Both the position numbers and the translations under genes were made by a program. Positions 22,270-34,526 of a stretch of 64,000 nt of DNA are shown one piece after another. The stretch's first letter is position 1; each line of letters starts with the position of its first letter. The notes beneath the pieces are model-generated. The model did not search any database. It saw nothing but the letters and a program-made list of their open reading frames with translations, and was not told where the DNA came from. The DNA is from Halichondria panicea. Taxonomy: Eukaryota; Porifera; Demospongiae; Suberitida; Halichondriidae. The stretch covers positions 5,023,378 through 5,087,377 of the forward strand of contig NC_087381.1 of the NCBI RefSeq assembly GCF_963675165.1, in the 5' to 3' direction.

Positions 22270-23660
22270 TAGCCTCCATCCCAGGCCGAGTTTTTGCTTT
22301 TATAACGGTTAGGCAAACAACTAGGCCTGGTACTAGTTGTTTGCGCATGCGTCAGTTATTCGTTAGATTCTGACAAATGGATATTCTCGTTCACTTTCGT
22401 GACATTTATATTTGTGTACTATCGTGTACTAGAAGTCAGTTCCCGTTTTATCATTATTGGAATTGATTGGAATGGCTCTTAGCTGAAGCTTCTCTCTTCT
22501 CTGAAGCTTAGAAAACATTATTCTGAAGACTGAACAACAAGGGAAGAGGTATAAAGCTTTGTCAAGCTTGTTAAGGTCATATATTTGTGTGTGGGCCCTA
22601 TGCTATCAAGCCTTGTTCATGTTTGGCAAGATCTAGGTAGACTATAGTTTATTAATATGGTGGATCAAGTGAAGAGTGTGAGCTAGAGAACTTGAACTTA
22701 TGCTGCCATCATCAGCTCGTCGACAATGACACTATAACCTGTTTAATACGAGAATTTTTATATGTATAATTATGTCTACATGTATTTAGAATGTCTACTT
22801 CTCTGTAGAGGAGCAATGGCTAATATCCAGCTATCCCAAAGTGGTCCTCTTGGCTATACTAACGGACTAGACTGGACAGTTTGAGGTAAGGGTTTAACCG
22901 TCTTTGGTTTCTTTTAATATTGTCCTATAGACCACAGGACTGGAGTATGACCTGCTCGTTCGAGCGTTGCTGGGTAGCTCAGAGGCATCAAGAGAATCTA
23001 CGTTTTCTCAAGCAAAATTTAACTGAGTTATGAGTTGGGGCCTAGAATCAGAGAAGTCCAGCAGCCTGCTAAGTCTTTTTGAAACGTAATTTAAAGGCAT
23101 TCAATCATCCTGAAGTTGCCCTGGGTCACTGTAATTGTGCTGCAGCACAACTGGCAGCTCTCTATGTGTATATTTTGTGTACTCACTCTGTGCATTTTCT
23201 GTGTACAAATTTCGATTATTGAATATTTTTGCCGACCACATATACAATGAAAATTTGACGCATGCACAGATAACTAGTACCAGGCTAGTTGGGCGTGGCT
23301 CGACCGTCTCCTGACGGGAGGTCGGGTTGCAAGCCTATCTGGGATTTGTTCTAGCGCCACTATAGTGGCGCCCTATCAGATTGCAGCATTTTTCACGTGC
23401 TTGGTTACACTTCCGTTTGCATCTAGTTGCAAAACCGCATGCAGTATGCTGTGGTTTACCCACGTCATCATGTCGGTTAACACCCACTTGAGAAGAAGAA
23501 TATTCATGGCAGTGTTACATAATGCTGCAGAACAAATCCCAGATAGGCTTGCAACCCGACCTCACGTCAGGGAGACGGTTGGGCCACGCCCAACTAGTAC
23601 CAGGCCTAGTTGTTCGCCTAACCGTTATAAAAGCGAAAACTCGGCCTGGGATCGAGGCTA
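22270..23660. mobile_element. Inverted-repeat element, TAGCCTC..CCCAGGCCGAG ends
   Basis: Inverted arms of about 66 bp (22270-22336 and 23594-23660) share 'CCCAGGCCGAGTTTT', 'GCTTTTATAACGGTTAGGC' and 'ACTAGGCCTGGTACTAGTT'. No transposase ORF is recognised. Single arms of the same family recur at about 27404-27455, and related ends occur in at least five other places in the window. Confidence 0.75.
23273..23608. repeat. Second inverted repeat inside the 22.3-kb element
   Basis: Arms of about 82 bp (23273-23355, 23527-23608) share 'GTCGGGTTGCAAGCCTATCT' plus 'GGGATTTGTTCT' and 'AACTAGTACCAGGC'. The right arm overlaps the outer element's arm, suggesting a nested or composite origin. Confidence 0.75.
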
Positions 23661-24227
23661 CTCCTATAACATGTTTAAAGTTACTCTTGAACGTTACCTG
23701 AACACAACCAGTTAGTTACCCTATACCCTTTACTTATAATTTATATGTTTGTGTAGGGAGCACCTCGAGAGGCTAGTGACCTACTGTGCTTCCTTTTCCT
23801 ATGTGTTGGATAAATCATTGATACGTGGGCGTGTATGGACCACGCCTATGAGACCGTATTTTAATCGGCACAGTACCTATTGCAGGTGATAGTGCGCATG
23901 CGTTAGTTTCCAGCCACGCGGTTCACAAATTAAGTTGAAAATTTGTGCCAAGAGGAACACCCGTCCTTCGGAAACAAATATTCACGATGTCACATGGGAA
24001 GATGTTTTTAAGAAGACTACTAACATCCCTGAAAGACTCAAACAAATGTAGACTCCTTTTTCTATTAGTAGACGTCTATTCTACTTCGATCATAATTATA
24101 AATTATTTTAGCCTACCCTTGTACAACCTAATAACCTCCTTTGACAGATTATTAGTGGCCCTACCTAATTACTGTGTTCCTTGACAGAATAGTAGTGGTT
24201 TCAAACTCCGGTTCTTTCTTTTTTCAG

Positions 24228-25576
24228 GATGATTGAGGAAGATACTCCCCCCTTAGCACTCCGTGGTTTCATACAGCACCATAACTACACGATAGAATCT
24301 TTTAAAGACTACTTCCAAGAGCACTTCTCAAAGATAGAGATCGCTGTGGATGAAATACTCAGGGACCTTGGAAGCAAACGCACTTGCATCGAAGCAAATC
24401 TCCTTTCTCCAAGCGACTACGCAAAATCATGCAGCGATAACAAAGTCGTGAAGTGCCATCGTTTTTCTTCTGAGCTACACGTAGGCCTGCAAGTGGAAGC
24501 TTTTGGCTTTAAGAGTGAGGTTATTGAGTCGAAATACTGTAAAGTAGCATCTACTTTAATGCAAGAAATGAGCAAAGTATTTCTTGATGAGGTGAGTCGC
24601 GTGAAAAAATTCCAAAGCATAGTAGAAGAGTTAGGTCGGATGTTCACTATGCAGCCCTTAACTGGAAATTGTTTCAGGTCTGATGGTGCAATCGTAGTAC
24701 AAAGTACACCTATTGCCGACTGGGAATTTAAAAATGAATTCTCTGGTGTGACTACATGTCCCGTTACCCAAAACCATCCGTATTTTATTTGCATGAAGCG
24801 TGGAAGGCTTGATCGCTCCCCAATGCTGTTAGTTTCTGTTGTTGGCTGCCATTACTTCCAAGTGTTTGGTGCTGTTTGGAATGGTGAAAGGTGTGTTTGT
24901 GTAGATCCATTGGGTTCCCCAGCTTCTCTGCTTTTTGTGCCACGTGACCCACATAATGGTGTCTTGAAGCTGGCTCGACTTTTGTCTATGATAGATAAAT
25001 ATCGCATGGATTAATTGAGTATTATAACAAACCAGATGAAGAGAGACTCGCAAACACAAGAGGGCCATACTGGACAGACGATGGCCACCTTAAGTACGGT
25101 CGGAAATTGGCAGAGATAAACTGGTTGTTGGCTACTATGGGGTTGAGGTTGTTGTGAAATTTGTTCGTGGTCAATATGGCGAAGCTGTCCACAAGCATCT
25201 CGCTTCTTTTAATTTCGCACCTAAACTCTTCACTTGTCGTCTACTACCTGGTGGGTGGTATGCAGTGGTGATGGAGAAGCTAAAAAGTTCTTCTGCGAGT
25301 TTCAGCGATAAGGCAAAACAATCATTGAAGACAGCTGTCAAAAAAATGCACGAATCTAACTATGTACATGGCGATCTACGAGAGCAAAACATCATGGTCA
25401 TGGACGACAAGACAGTTCGTATAGTGGATTTTGATTGGGCCGATACGGAGGGCACCGCAACTTATCCTCCAGAAATAAATATATCACACCTGTACAACTG
25501 GCACTGTGATGTTAAACCTGGAGAAAAGATACAAAAAGAACATGACACTCACGTAGTCGACCTCATCTGCAATTAG
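24228..25576 (+). pseudogene. PD-(D/E)XK nuclease plus protein-kinase-like protein (CRN-type architecture), in three frames
   Basis: An acceptor (TTTTTTCAG|G at 24227/24228) precedes the ATG at 24229, so a 5' exon is expected. Residues 1-260 (frame 1) end with a nuclease-like signature: Asp in 'RSDGAIVV' followed by 'ADWEFKNE', the D...E-x-K pattern of restriction-like nucleases. The frame then moves near 25010 and again near 25120. The last part (to 25576) is kinase-like: 'VVVKFVRGQYGEA' (Lys), 'YVHGDLREQNIMV' (HGDLxxxN in place of HRDLxxxN) and 'RIVDFDWADTEG' (DFD in place of DFG). No nonsense codons lie within the segments. Nuclease-kinase fusions are known among Crinkler-type effectors and related transposon-derived proteins. 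Biological role here is unknown; both assignments rest on motifs. Confidence 0.66.
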
Positions 25577-25701
25577 GTACATGACTGCACTGTTTACTTA
25601 TGTCAAAACCACGTTTGATTTCTGAGTAAATTGATTGTCTTGCTTGATTAGTTTTTAAATTTTGCGAACAGATCAGTCTATCTTCGCATGTGTAGAGTGT
25701 A

Positions 25702-26000
25702 CAGTAGAACCTCGATTATCCGGCCCTCCATTATCCGGAACCTCGATTATCCGGCTTGGCAGTTTTCTTGTTATCAGATCAGAAAATGGGGGTGTCCCTC
25801 AAACGCGCATGCGCGTTGCAGCTGTTACCATGGAGACATGCCTGCTTATCTTTTGCGCATGCGCAGACAACCATGTGGCACTGTTTTTTATCAATAAAGT
25901 GGGTGGATCAAGGCGTGGTTTATCTATTCGATTATCCGGCGTATTCACTTATCCGGCCTGCTTCTGGAACCAAGGTGTCCGGATAATCGAGGTTCTACTG
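25702..26000. mobile_element. pogo/Tigger-like MITE, 299 bp
   Basis: Inverted ends CAGTAGAACCTCGATTATCC with TA on both sides (25700-25701, 26001-26002). Near-identical in sequence to the copy at 39550-39857, which lies in reverse orientation. Confidence 0.94.
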
Positions 26001-26002
26001 TA

Positions 26003-27800
26003 TATATGGAAATTTGGTACTATCTTGTAGCATAATTTATGCTCGCATATTATTATTTCTAGCACTACGGTATGGATGAACAATCAAGTGTATATAGGAC
26101 GTGCATGACAGGGTACAATAAAGTAGGATGGCTGAACAATCCAGTGTAGGATAAAGAAGTTTGTGGTAGGATGGGGTCCGATAAGTGGTTGTGGCAAGAT
26201 ATACGACAAGGTATAGGATGGCCCGTCCTACCCCATCCTAGTATACCTTATGCCCTACCATACATCCTACAAAATGGCTGTGAAGAACGTGGTATATTAG
26301 TGCGACAGTAGGTACAGGGTCGGAGGAATAAGGGAATGTATAGTTGTTGCTTCGCATCTGGGCGTGACCGGAAACTGGTAAGTATCAACAGGAATGCTGT
26401 AAAATCTTCAGTTCATCACAGTTGGCTAAAAATACAGTGATATAATGACACTAGAAATTAATACTGTTATCTGCACAGCAGTACTGCGTCCATAATAAAT
26501 GCAGATGTTTAGAAGCGAAGATCTCAAACAAGAGCTTCCAGAAAGACTTAATAAATACTGCGTTGGATAAGCCTTCAGGTGGCATAACAAAGATTGTGTG
26601 TTCACAGTGCATCAAGAAACAGTAGAATCCTGACATTACTGGTCAGGATAGTAATCAGAAGTGTTGAAAGAAGAGCCATTCCACGTCAGTAGTTTTAGTG
26701 CAGGTAGTTCTATAAGATCGGCCCCTTGGGAAGGACACGAGTGGCACTGGGGCATCCTCTTTCAATGAGTTCGCACCCATCAGCTAGGAGGAGTACGACG
26801 GGGGTTGGAGGGGAAAGGTTCCATTTTGCTCCTGTATACAAATTAGTATGAACTTAAATTCATCATTTCCACTATACATTTTGTAACTCACAGTGATGGT
26901 CCACACAAAACTAGCCTCGATCCCAGGCCGCTTCCTTGAAGGCCGGTGAAGGAGGCTAACACAACACCAGTGCAGTGCCGTAATGTCATATCTTGATCCA
27001 GATACCAAGGATTGGGCTATAGGCTATAGTGTAAATTTTCCAATGATGAAAGGGTATTATTGATTTATATCGCTCACCTTGACAATACATCCCAGGCCCA
27101 GCCACTTGTGGACACCCCTGAGCATAGTATACATGCAAGAGATCAATGGCCAGACTCTACCAAGTGTATCTGGCAATCAATGGTCTAATCAAGCGCTTGT
27201 ATTAAATTGTGTAGTCAATCAAAGGTAGCCAACTGACATGATACATGTGATAGCAGAAACTTGAGAACCTAGGTCTGTTCTTTCACAAGAGTTATGCTCC
27301 TTCTTCCTTCGCACAAGACAGCTCACACTCGAACTCTAGCTAAGCCTATATATATCTCTGACAAATAGACCTATGACACAGAGTTCTTTGTGATAGTTGT
27401 TCACCTAACTGTTATAAAAGCGAAAACTCGGCCTGGGATCGAGGCTAGTACCAGTAGTCTTAGTGGTGACTACACATACTAGCTAGATCTATAATTATAG
27501 CTACACTGTAGCTAAAGCTATGAGAGTGGAAAAAACCAACAACGACATTTAGGGGTAAGGCCAAGTATCTTGCTGCTCTAGCAGTTCTGGAGAGACCGAT
27601 TCTAACTATGTAATTAGACGCGGCTCGCAGACTAATTTATAGATGTACGCATCCCTACCATCCTATCCTTTCTTCTAAAATCATACTTAAATACAACTCT
27701 GCGAGAGGCTTTTCATGCGCATGCCGCAGTCTGTAAAGTGGATGTAAACAGTACAACTTAAAGTACATGCACATCGTAGAATGCATGCACGATGAATGAA
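26003..27800. other. Gene-poor stretch with MITE fragments
   Basis: No gene recognised. 'AGCCTCGATCCCAGGCCG' occurs at about 26912-26931, and a 52-bp arm homologous to the 22270 element occurs at 27404-27455. Around 26090-26280 there is a low-grade inverted repeat built from 'GTAGGATGG' and 'CCATCCTA' blocks. Confidence 0.5.
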
Positions 27801-28114
27801 TTTACTGCTTACGTGCTCGCAACTTTTGTTCCAGATTGGTTGATAAATACAATGTCTGTGTGGTCCGACCAAGGACTATTTGTAGCTCTTTATAAGTTAG
27901 ATTACTTGTTCCACTGAGTAGATCCTTTATATTCAAAAACAATGGCATCACCTTCTGTAAAATTATTCCAAGGAGATTGGACTCCTCAGCTTCAATTTTG
28001 GTTCCATCTGTGCATTCAATGAACATTCTAATAATTTACCATCAAACGACACTCGTAGCAATACTATATTATTATATATTATTATAATCAGATCTACATG
28101 CACAAAAAATTTAC

Positions 28115-28450
28115 CAATTTCAAGTTCAGCCGATTTTAAAGGTATGTGCATATCCGAACGAGATTTGTCAGTGACAATACGCTTGTAGCTACCACAGTGC
28201 TTGGACAAGGACTTCAAAATGATCAATTCATTTGTTTTTGCTCCTCTGTAGTCGGCGTTATCAGCTGATATACTTTGATTATTAAAGCACCAGTTGTACA
28301 AGACCTGCCCAGGAGAAGACACCACAATAAACTCGGAATTTGGCATCCTCACCAACTTTAGCAAGCACATTCTTGGGATGCTCTTTAATGTGCCATTGCA
28401 CTGATCGTGCATGATTGGGTAGTGATCCTCTCTCTGGCAGTGTCCAGTAA
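28115..28450 (-). pseudogene. Ig-like domain exon of copy A
   Basis: Follows the Death exon after an acceptor (TTTTACTAG). It reads 'WHIKEHPKNVLAKVGEDAKF', then, in another frame, 'VVSSPGQVLYNWCFNNQSI' and 'GAKTNELIILKSLSKHCGSY', the order of an I-set Ig domain (strand B, the Trp of strand C, strands E-F). The usual 'YxC' near the end reads 'SYKRIV', so the second Cys is altered. A single shift near 28335 separates the two parts. Donor GTAAAT at 28114-28109. Confidence 0.6.
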
Positions 28451-28550
28451 CTAGTAAAAGGTGTATGAAGGCAAAAAGAGTTTATAAAATACATGCATTC
28501 ATACATATTTAGTGGAAGGAACAGACAGTATACAAACAGCATGAACATAC

Positions 28551-28892
28551 GTTATCTTTCAAGTACTGACAGATCTTGGTAGCAATCTCTTCCTTCCTCA
28601 GATCCAATAAGATCGTAATCAGTGCTCTGAAGGTTGCTCCGCTGGGTTCGTGACCCATCCAGATTGACAAACAGTTGATCACTGCCACTTGATTGCTCCT
28701 ACTAACATACATTTCTCGCTTTAAGTCAGCTTTTTCATTGTCAGTCAACTTAAGTGGGTTAAGGTGCAGCTCCACATCATCAAAGTGCATAGCTACTGGA
28801 GCAAGGTCGTCTTGTACAATCTCTCGATCCAACTGTTCGTCAGTGACTCCATGCTTGACCATCAACTCATGGAGGCTAGTGGTCCCTGGATC
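28551..28892 (-). CDS. Death-domain exon of copy A
   Basis: Open exon between an acceptor (ATATAG) and donor GTATGT. Ends with 'ATFRALITILLDLRKEEIATK', the last helices of a Death domain. Clearly homologous to 48476-48820 of copy B, with a handful of substitutions. Confidence 0.8.
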
Positions 28893-31800
28893 CTATATAC
28901 ACGGCATCACATAAGATGTAGAAAATTAATACAAGCCAAACAACCTATACTCTCGTACGTATATATACATTACACAAAGAAGCCAGTCTCTGAAGCACTT
29001 ATATAAAACCAAAATGGTCAAATAATACACTAAAATAGATGTTGTATATACAGCTATGGACAACGCACCATTTTCTCATAACCACTAATACTAAACACAG
29101 AGGGATCAATATCATCATGAGCCACACCAGCTAGGTCCTGTATGTGCACGAGGAGCACAGTGATGAAAGCACTTTACTAAATTCCACTCACAAGAGGGTT
29201 TCTCCCAGTGAAAGCGCTGTACTTGTTGAGAGTCTCCCTCAGACAGCTGTAAGTTCCCTCAGTCTCACTCCTCCACGTCTCAAGGACCTGAACCACCTCC
29301 TGTCTGGGACTGACTGACTGAATGTTGACAATGGAAGGGCTCAGGATTCTTCTGTACAACATGCAAGCAACTTGAATCAGATCTTCAATGTTGGCAACTT
29401 GATTGGCAAAATGAAAAATGAAGGCTTTGGAGATTTTTTCATCTTTCTTGGGATTCTTGTCACTGTGGATACACTGTATGGTGGTTTGATCGAGGCCAGC
29501 GTACGGCTCAAACTGTAAGAGGTGCTTGAAGGTAAAGCCAACTTGTTGTGTAGATTTTATTGTGCTTCTATGACAGATGACAGCTGCTGCATGTTGACCA
29601 GTGGGAGGTCAGAGGGCTGGATTTTTCAGAGGAGGATGCTTGACAACTTCATCTGGATCAATCACTGATTCAATCACATTCACACGGCCAAAACTTTCAA
29701 CAGTCTCACGGATTGTGCTCACAATTCTGGAGCGATGCATCAGACCTTCAGGCCGAACTGTGTCGACAGTGTGCATTTTGAGAAAAAGAGATTGGCCATT
29801 TTCAGCAAGCTCTAGATGTGCGATGATTCCATCATCGTTGCACCAGCAGATTCCACTCTTCCACACAGAGCAGAATCTCTGTAGGGAAGGAATATTGTGC
29901 AGTATTCTCGTGGCAGGGGCAAGGCGGAACGTGAACACTATCCTCAGAATGAGAACCTGAAGGCAGCAAGGATCAATAAACTCTGTGTAATGAGAGGTTT
30001 GGAGTATCCAACCAAAGTAGTACTTGATGCTTTGAGATTTTTTTCAAACTTGCTCTGGAGTTTCAATTCGAATCAACCCCGGAAAGAAGAGGTATCGAGT
30101 GTCAGAAGCATCTCTGTCAGTGGAAGAAGCAATCTCTTTCGAAATATAATCCAAGACTTGCTCGTCTATGATTTCGAAACACAGCTCAAAATGAGACATG
30201 TAGGCAATCAGCATCTCTATGTCGAAGACATCGAATGCTTTCTTAAATTTCGACAAAGGTACCACTCCAGTGCTTGAAGCTAGCTTGCAGTGCTGGCGGA
30301 AACTTTCAGGAGCAAACATGGTCCCAGTGACTCTGGACAGAAGCGTTGCTTGGTCAATCACTAAGAAAGACTTCTCTGGAGAGCTGTCGTTGCGGAGAAA
30401 CAAGAGGAGACCTCTTTTATGCAGCTGGTCACAGATCTCTACAAGGTGATGGACGGTGCTGGGTATGAAAGAAAGACTATCTTTGGCACGTTGTGACAGA
30501 TCCTCATTAAGATTGCTCTTAATTCTTTCGTAGACACTTCCTAACGGCAAAGCAAGTTCGTCTTTGAAGCTCTCGTCCAGGCTGATGGTTTCTGGAGAGC
30601 GGAGAATAGCGGAACTTTTCTGAATTTGTTTTCTTGCTTTTGTCATATCAACAGAATCAGCAAAACGGCAATCCATTGGGATGAACCCTGTGAACTCACT
30701 TTGGGAATTGCTTGATAATGGGGACAAAGATTCTCTCGTTGGCTTGTGGATCTTCTCCCATTTCCTTTACCTTGTCGGCATGGCTACCAACTACAATCAC
30801 GTGTGCTTTGTCTTTCAGATTAGAGCACTGGTTTTGGACGAGGGTCAACCAATGAATTGTGGAGTCAATAATTGCCTGCTCACTTTCTAAAAGCTTGGCA
30901 CATAGAATAATGATGGGTGGCGAGGTTTGAACAGCATTCTCCAGAATGGCACTGTGGCTCGTGTAAAACTCTTTCTGGCCAGCGAAATCAAAGTAGATGA
31001 TTCTTCCAAAGTCTTTAGTGTATACATCGTACGGTATGATCCCCACTGTCCTTGCATCGACACCATCTACAGGTTCTGCCTTCTGCACTTTAGCCAGAAA
31101 ACCTTTTGAGCTTAGAATGGACTTCAACAAAGTACTCTTTCCCACGCCACCGTTACCAGTGAGGAACACCGACAGAGGAAGGTGTGGGAGTTGCTCAAAA
31201 GAAAGTGTTCCTATGTGCTTTCTGTATTCCTTGTAGACATTGGCCGCCTTGGCTCCATGTCTCAAGAGGAGCTTTATGATATCTGGGTTGTTGGCCAAAT
31301 CGAGAGGTGTTTTGCCTTCTTCGTCGGTCATATTCGGATCACTGTGGCATTCTGCCAGTAGAAACTCTGCTCCTGTTTTCTGAGCATCCTTTACTGCTAA
31401 TAAGAGGATACCCGATCCGTCTCCAATTGAACGCTAGGTCGCCTCCTCGACTAGAATACAGATATAAAAACTTACAGGAGTGTAAGTAATAGGACTTACG
31501 TTTACTTGGTTTAATTCGTGAATTTGCAACATAATGCTTCGTTCTCTAGGTTTGCTTATATTATATTTGGAACCATTTCAACCATTTCAGAAGAGTGCGT
31601 AGTAGCAAAACTTGTCCATGCATGGAGTGCATGTTGCTACTCTATACTTATAGTACTTAGCTGTGTAATAGAACGCTAGCTATTGCATGGTAGCTGCAAG
31701 AGCTAATGAAAAGAAGCTGCAAGGCTCTACTCAGGATGCAGCAGCCATAGACTTTGTACTTCTGGCACATAAGGAGATGGAGCATCTTACTATGTATAGT

Positions 31801-32461
31801 ATTGTGGATTCACTATCGTTTAACCACATTTCCTTTCTTGTAATTATACATGTAATTGCTAAGTACTCTATACATGTGTGGCTGATAACGCGTTTTATAA
31901 TAGTGAATATCATGAGGAAAGTTAGCAGTGGTTTGTTATAATTGTGGCAATGCTTGTACAGGACGATACAGAATCAGATGCTCCATCTCCTCATATGCTC
32001 CTGATAGCAACTATCCTGTCATTGCAGTCATGGGGTCAGGTGTATCCCATTTCCTTTACATGATGGTAATACAACTCTTGTTCCAGAGGTATAATAATTA
32101 TTATAGCTTGCACAGCCGGCGCGTATAAGAACGTAATTATACTAACATCAAAACTATACTTTTTGTATCACAGTGATGAGTTATGGCGAGATACTTGACC
32201 ACTTCCCAGTGTCCACCTTTGTAGGCCAGAGAGAGTGGGGTGTCACCAGCCTTGTTGACTGTCCCTACATTGGTGCATGCATGCATGTGTAGAGTGATAG
32301 CAATAATCGTAATTATACTTCATACTTACTTTTAGGGTTACAATGCTGATCCTCCACAAAATATTTGATCATGTCCATGTGGCCATTGGCACAGGCCAGA
32401 GAGAGTGGAGCGTCACCAGCATCATTAACTGGCTCTGTATAATAAATGATGGAATTTCAAA

Positions 32462-32580
32462 TTATTGTCCACTACATCAAAATTTATGGCAGTAAACCTC
32501 CAGCTCCGAGGACGAGGGCAAAGCCCCGAGGCCAAGGACAATTTACGATTGCCATAAATTTGAATGTAGTGGACAATATA
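32462..32580. mobile_element. About 118-bp palindromic MITE
   Basis: Ends 'ATTGTCCACTACAT' and complement, then 'AAATTTATGGCAGTAAACC' against 'TTTACGATTGCCATAAATTT'. It lies in an intron of copy A. The 'TTTATGGCAGTAAACC' arm also occurs at 62418-62433. Confidence 0.75.
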
Positions 32581-32668
32581 TAAGTGTTATATTATTATAC
32601 CCACTGGAATCAAAACTGCTTGCTACCTAAGCCACCTACTGTACTTACTGGCCACAATCTATACTTAC

Positions 32669-32950
32669 TCAGAAGACATATCTTTCATTCCAGCAGCTTC
32701 CCTTAACTCCTCAGCCTGTTGCCTATAATTCTAAGAGCAAATGTTTAGCGTACAGTACAGGTATACATGCATGATTACCATCACTTACTTAGACTGAGTA
32801 GTTTTCACTCCAGCGGCCTCCATTAACTCCTCGGCCTGCCTAAGAGCAAAAAATGTTTGTACTGTAGATATACACTGGTACAATCATTATACTTACTTGG
32901 ACTCGATACTTTTCTCGCTAGCAGCCTCCCTTAACTCCTCACCCTGTTGC
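32669..32950 (-). CDS. Three tandem micro-exons, coiled-coil repeat
   Basis: Exons 32950-32897 (54 bp), 32839-32789 (51 bp) and 32722-32669 (54 bp), each between a pyrimidine-AG acceptor and a GTAAGT donor. They encode the repeated helical motif 'QQGEELREAASEK', 'QAEELMEAAGVK' and 'QQAEELREAAGMK'. All lengths are multiples of three, so exons can be added or skipped without changing frame. They lie 5' of the ankyrin exons of copy A. Confidence 0.65.
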
Positions 32951-32959
32951 CTATATAAT

Positions 32960-33535
32960 TGTTAGAGCAACAGCTTATATTTATTGCTGCCATTAAAGCA
33001 TTGCAGCATAGATTGCAGCAATCGTCACTTACTCAGCAGACTGTCTCTGTCCCATATTTTCAGTTTTCCACCCAATACATTCACCACCAGAGAGACCAAT
33101 GTAGCCTGCAGCTATATAATTATAGTAGCCAACTATTTCACTGGCTGGATATATCTAGGAAAATTAATAATTATTTTCACCACAGACATTCCATACACCT
33201 ATTGTTGTTGGTCTAGAGGGGACTTCCATTACACATGTGACCATGAATAGCTGTCCATAAAAACAAAATTGAAAGTGTAATAAACAAATCACAATCTGTC
33301 AAACAATTATGTTCTTTTCACAGAAAAATCCATAATAAGTACATGTATTAATTATTGTGGTAGCTCTAGACGTTGTTTGTTTTGTCAATTGCTAGTAGTC
33401 TAGGTGTTGCATGCTTTCATCTTATTACTTTATTCTTCTGCAACATCACGGCTGTTGAGGGTGGCGATTCTGTTTATGGCGGATCGGCTGATTATTGCAA
33501 TAGACTTATCTTATATCTCTATAGTGCTACTTTTT
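32960..33535. other. Spacer, possible fourth micro-exon remnant
   Basis: A donor-like 'GTAAGTGACG' on the minus strand near 33026, with 'GACAGTCTGCTGA' before it, could be the remains of another micro-exon. Nothing else is recognised. Confidence 0.3.
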
Positions 33536-33539
33536 TTGA

Positions 33540-34104
33540 TCGGTATTTCATACTAACGGTGTCTTTCCGTTCACAACGCTACTGCAATGTCTTTAGAAGA
33601 TATCTCATCACAAATACTGCGTTGGAAAAAATGCATCCACTTTTCGATGCCTACACTGAACCTTATAAGAACAAGTTCAGATACTGGACCGGACGTTTAC
33701 TCCTAATTCGTGTTGTTTTGTACACAATGAATATTGATGCATGGGGGTCCATCCATTAACTTGCTCGTTACTGTTATCATAATTCTGTTACTTTTAGTAC
33801 ACTTACATGTATAATAGCTCTCGGTAGAGTTTATAAATCGAAGCTGGTGCATGGAGCTCTCTTTCCTGCTGAATGTGATCTGTTAGTAGCTAACAAAGAC
33901 CAACTAATTCATTGTTTCTGGCCATTGTTACGTTTTGAATGGAGGGATTGTGATTGGGTATATGCAGTTGTGTCACTGAAGTCTTCAATAAATTCATTAG
34001 AAATTTAAATGTGTCAGATGTGCAACAGAATCAAGAAAATATGAAGCCTGTAGCGCTGCAGGTTGTGTCCCCTAACGATCTGCAAGATCCTTTTTTAGTG
34101 TGAA
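33540..34104 (+). pseudogene. Broken copy of the multi-pass membrane protein
   Basis: Matches the 3' half of the gene at 1-1644: 'HPLFDAYTEPYKNKFRYWTG' here against 'QPLFDAYTGPYKSKFRYWTG' there, then 'LLLIRVVLYT', and the same tail 'NDLQDPFLV' before a stop at about 34101. Indels after 33750 and several lost blocks break the frame. The upstream Cys-rich part was not found. Confidence 0.85.
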
Positions 34105-34326
34105 AATAGTATACATGTATCTCTTCATGGCGTATATTTAATCCAGCTATACATGTAGTGTAGATCTAGTTTTATTGCAGTGAAAGGTGTACACTTGAAT
34201 TGAATGCATGCATTGTACCGTATTACTAGAATGTTTTGCGAACATCAAACATGCGAACTGTTCGAGCGTTGATCACTTCGCAACAATAAAATCGCAAAAA
34301 CCTAACACGTTCCTTGCCAGAACGCA

Positions 34327-34526
34327 NNNNNNNNNNNNNNNNNNNNNNNNNNNNNNNNNNNNNNNNNNNNNNNNNNNNNNNNNNNNNNNNNNNNNNNNNN
34401 NNNNNNNNNNNNNNNNNNNNNNNNNNNNNNNNNNNNNNNNNNNNNNNNNNNNNNNNNNNNNNNNNNNNNNNNNNNNNNNNNNNNNNNNNNNNNNNNNNNN
34501 NNNNNNNNNNNNNNNNNNNNNNNNNN
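34327..34526. other. Assembly gap (200 N)
   Basis: Exactly 200 unknown bases, likely a placeholder length. Confidence 0.99.

Larger units (their letters stand above)
27802..32950 (-). pseudogene. Ank-ROC-COR-Death-Ig protein, decaying paralogue (copy A)
   Basis: Exons run from 32950 down to 27802. They are three 51-54-bp micro-exons, ankyrin exons 32434-32330 and 32264-32160, a large exon about 31433-29192, then 29137-29069, 28892-28551 (Death), 28450-28115 (Ig-like) and 28027-27802. The large exon has an ankyrin repeat, a Roc P-loop 'GNGGVGKST', G3 'DFAGQKEFY', G4-like 'GSHAD' and a COR domain. Against copy B there is a 2-base deletion near 30701, a Trp-to-TGA change at 30046-30044, and further indels near 29625 and in the Ig exon near 28335. 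ROCO proteins with ankyrin and Death parts recall DAPK1, though no kinase domain is seen. It is probably dead, although the Death exon is intact. Confidence 0.8.

Noticed and set aside
25662..26030. Similar ORFs at 25662 and, inverted, at 39481-39803
   Set aside because: The translations look alike only because both lie in copies of the same pogo MITE; they are not protein homologues.
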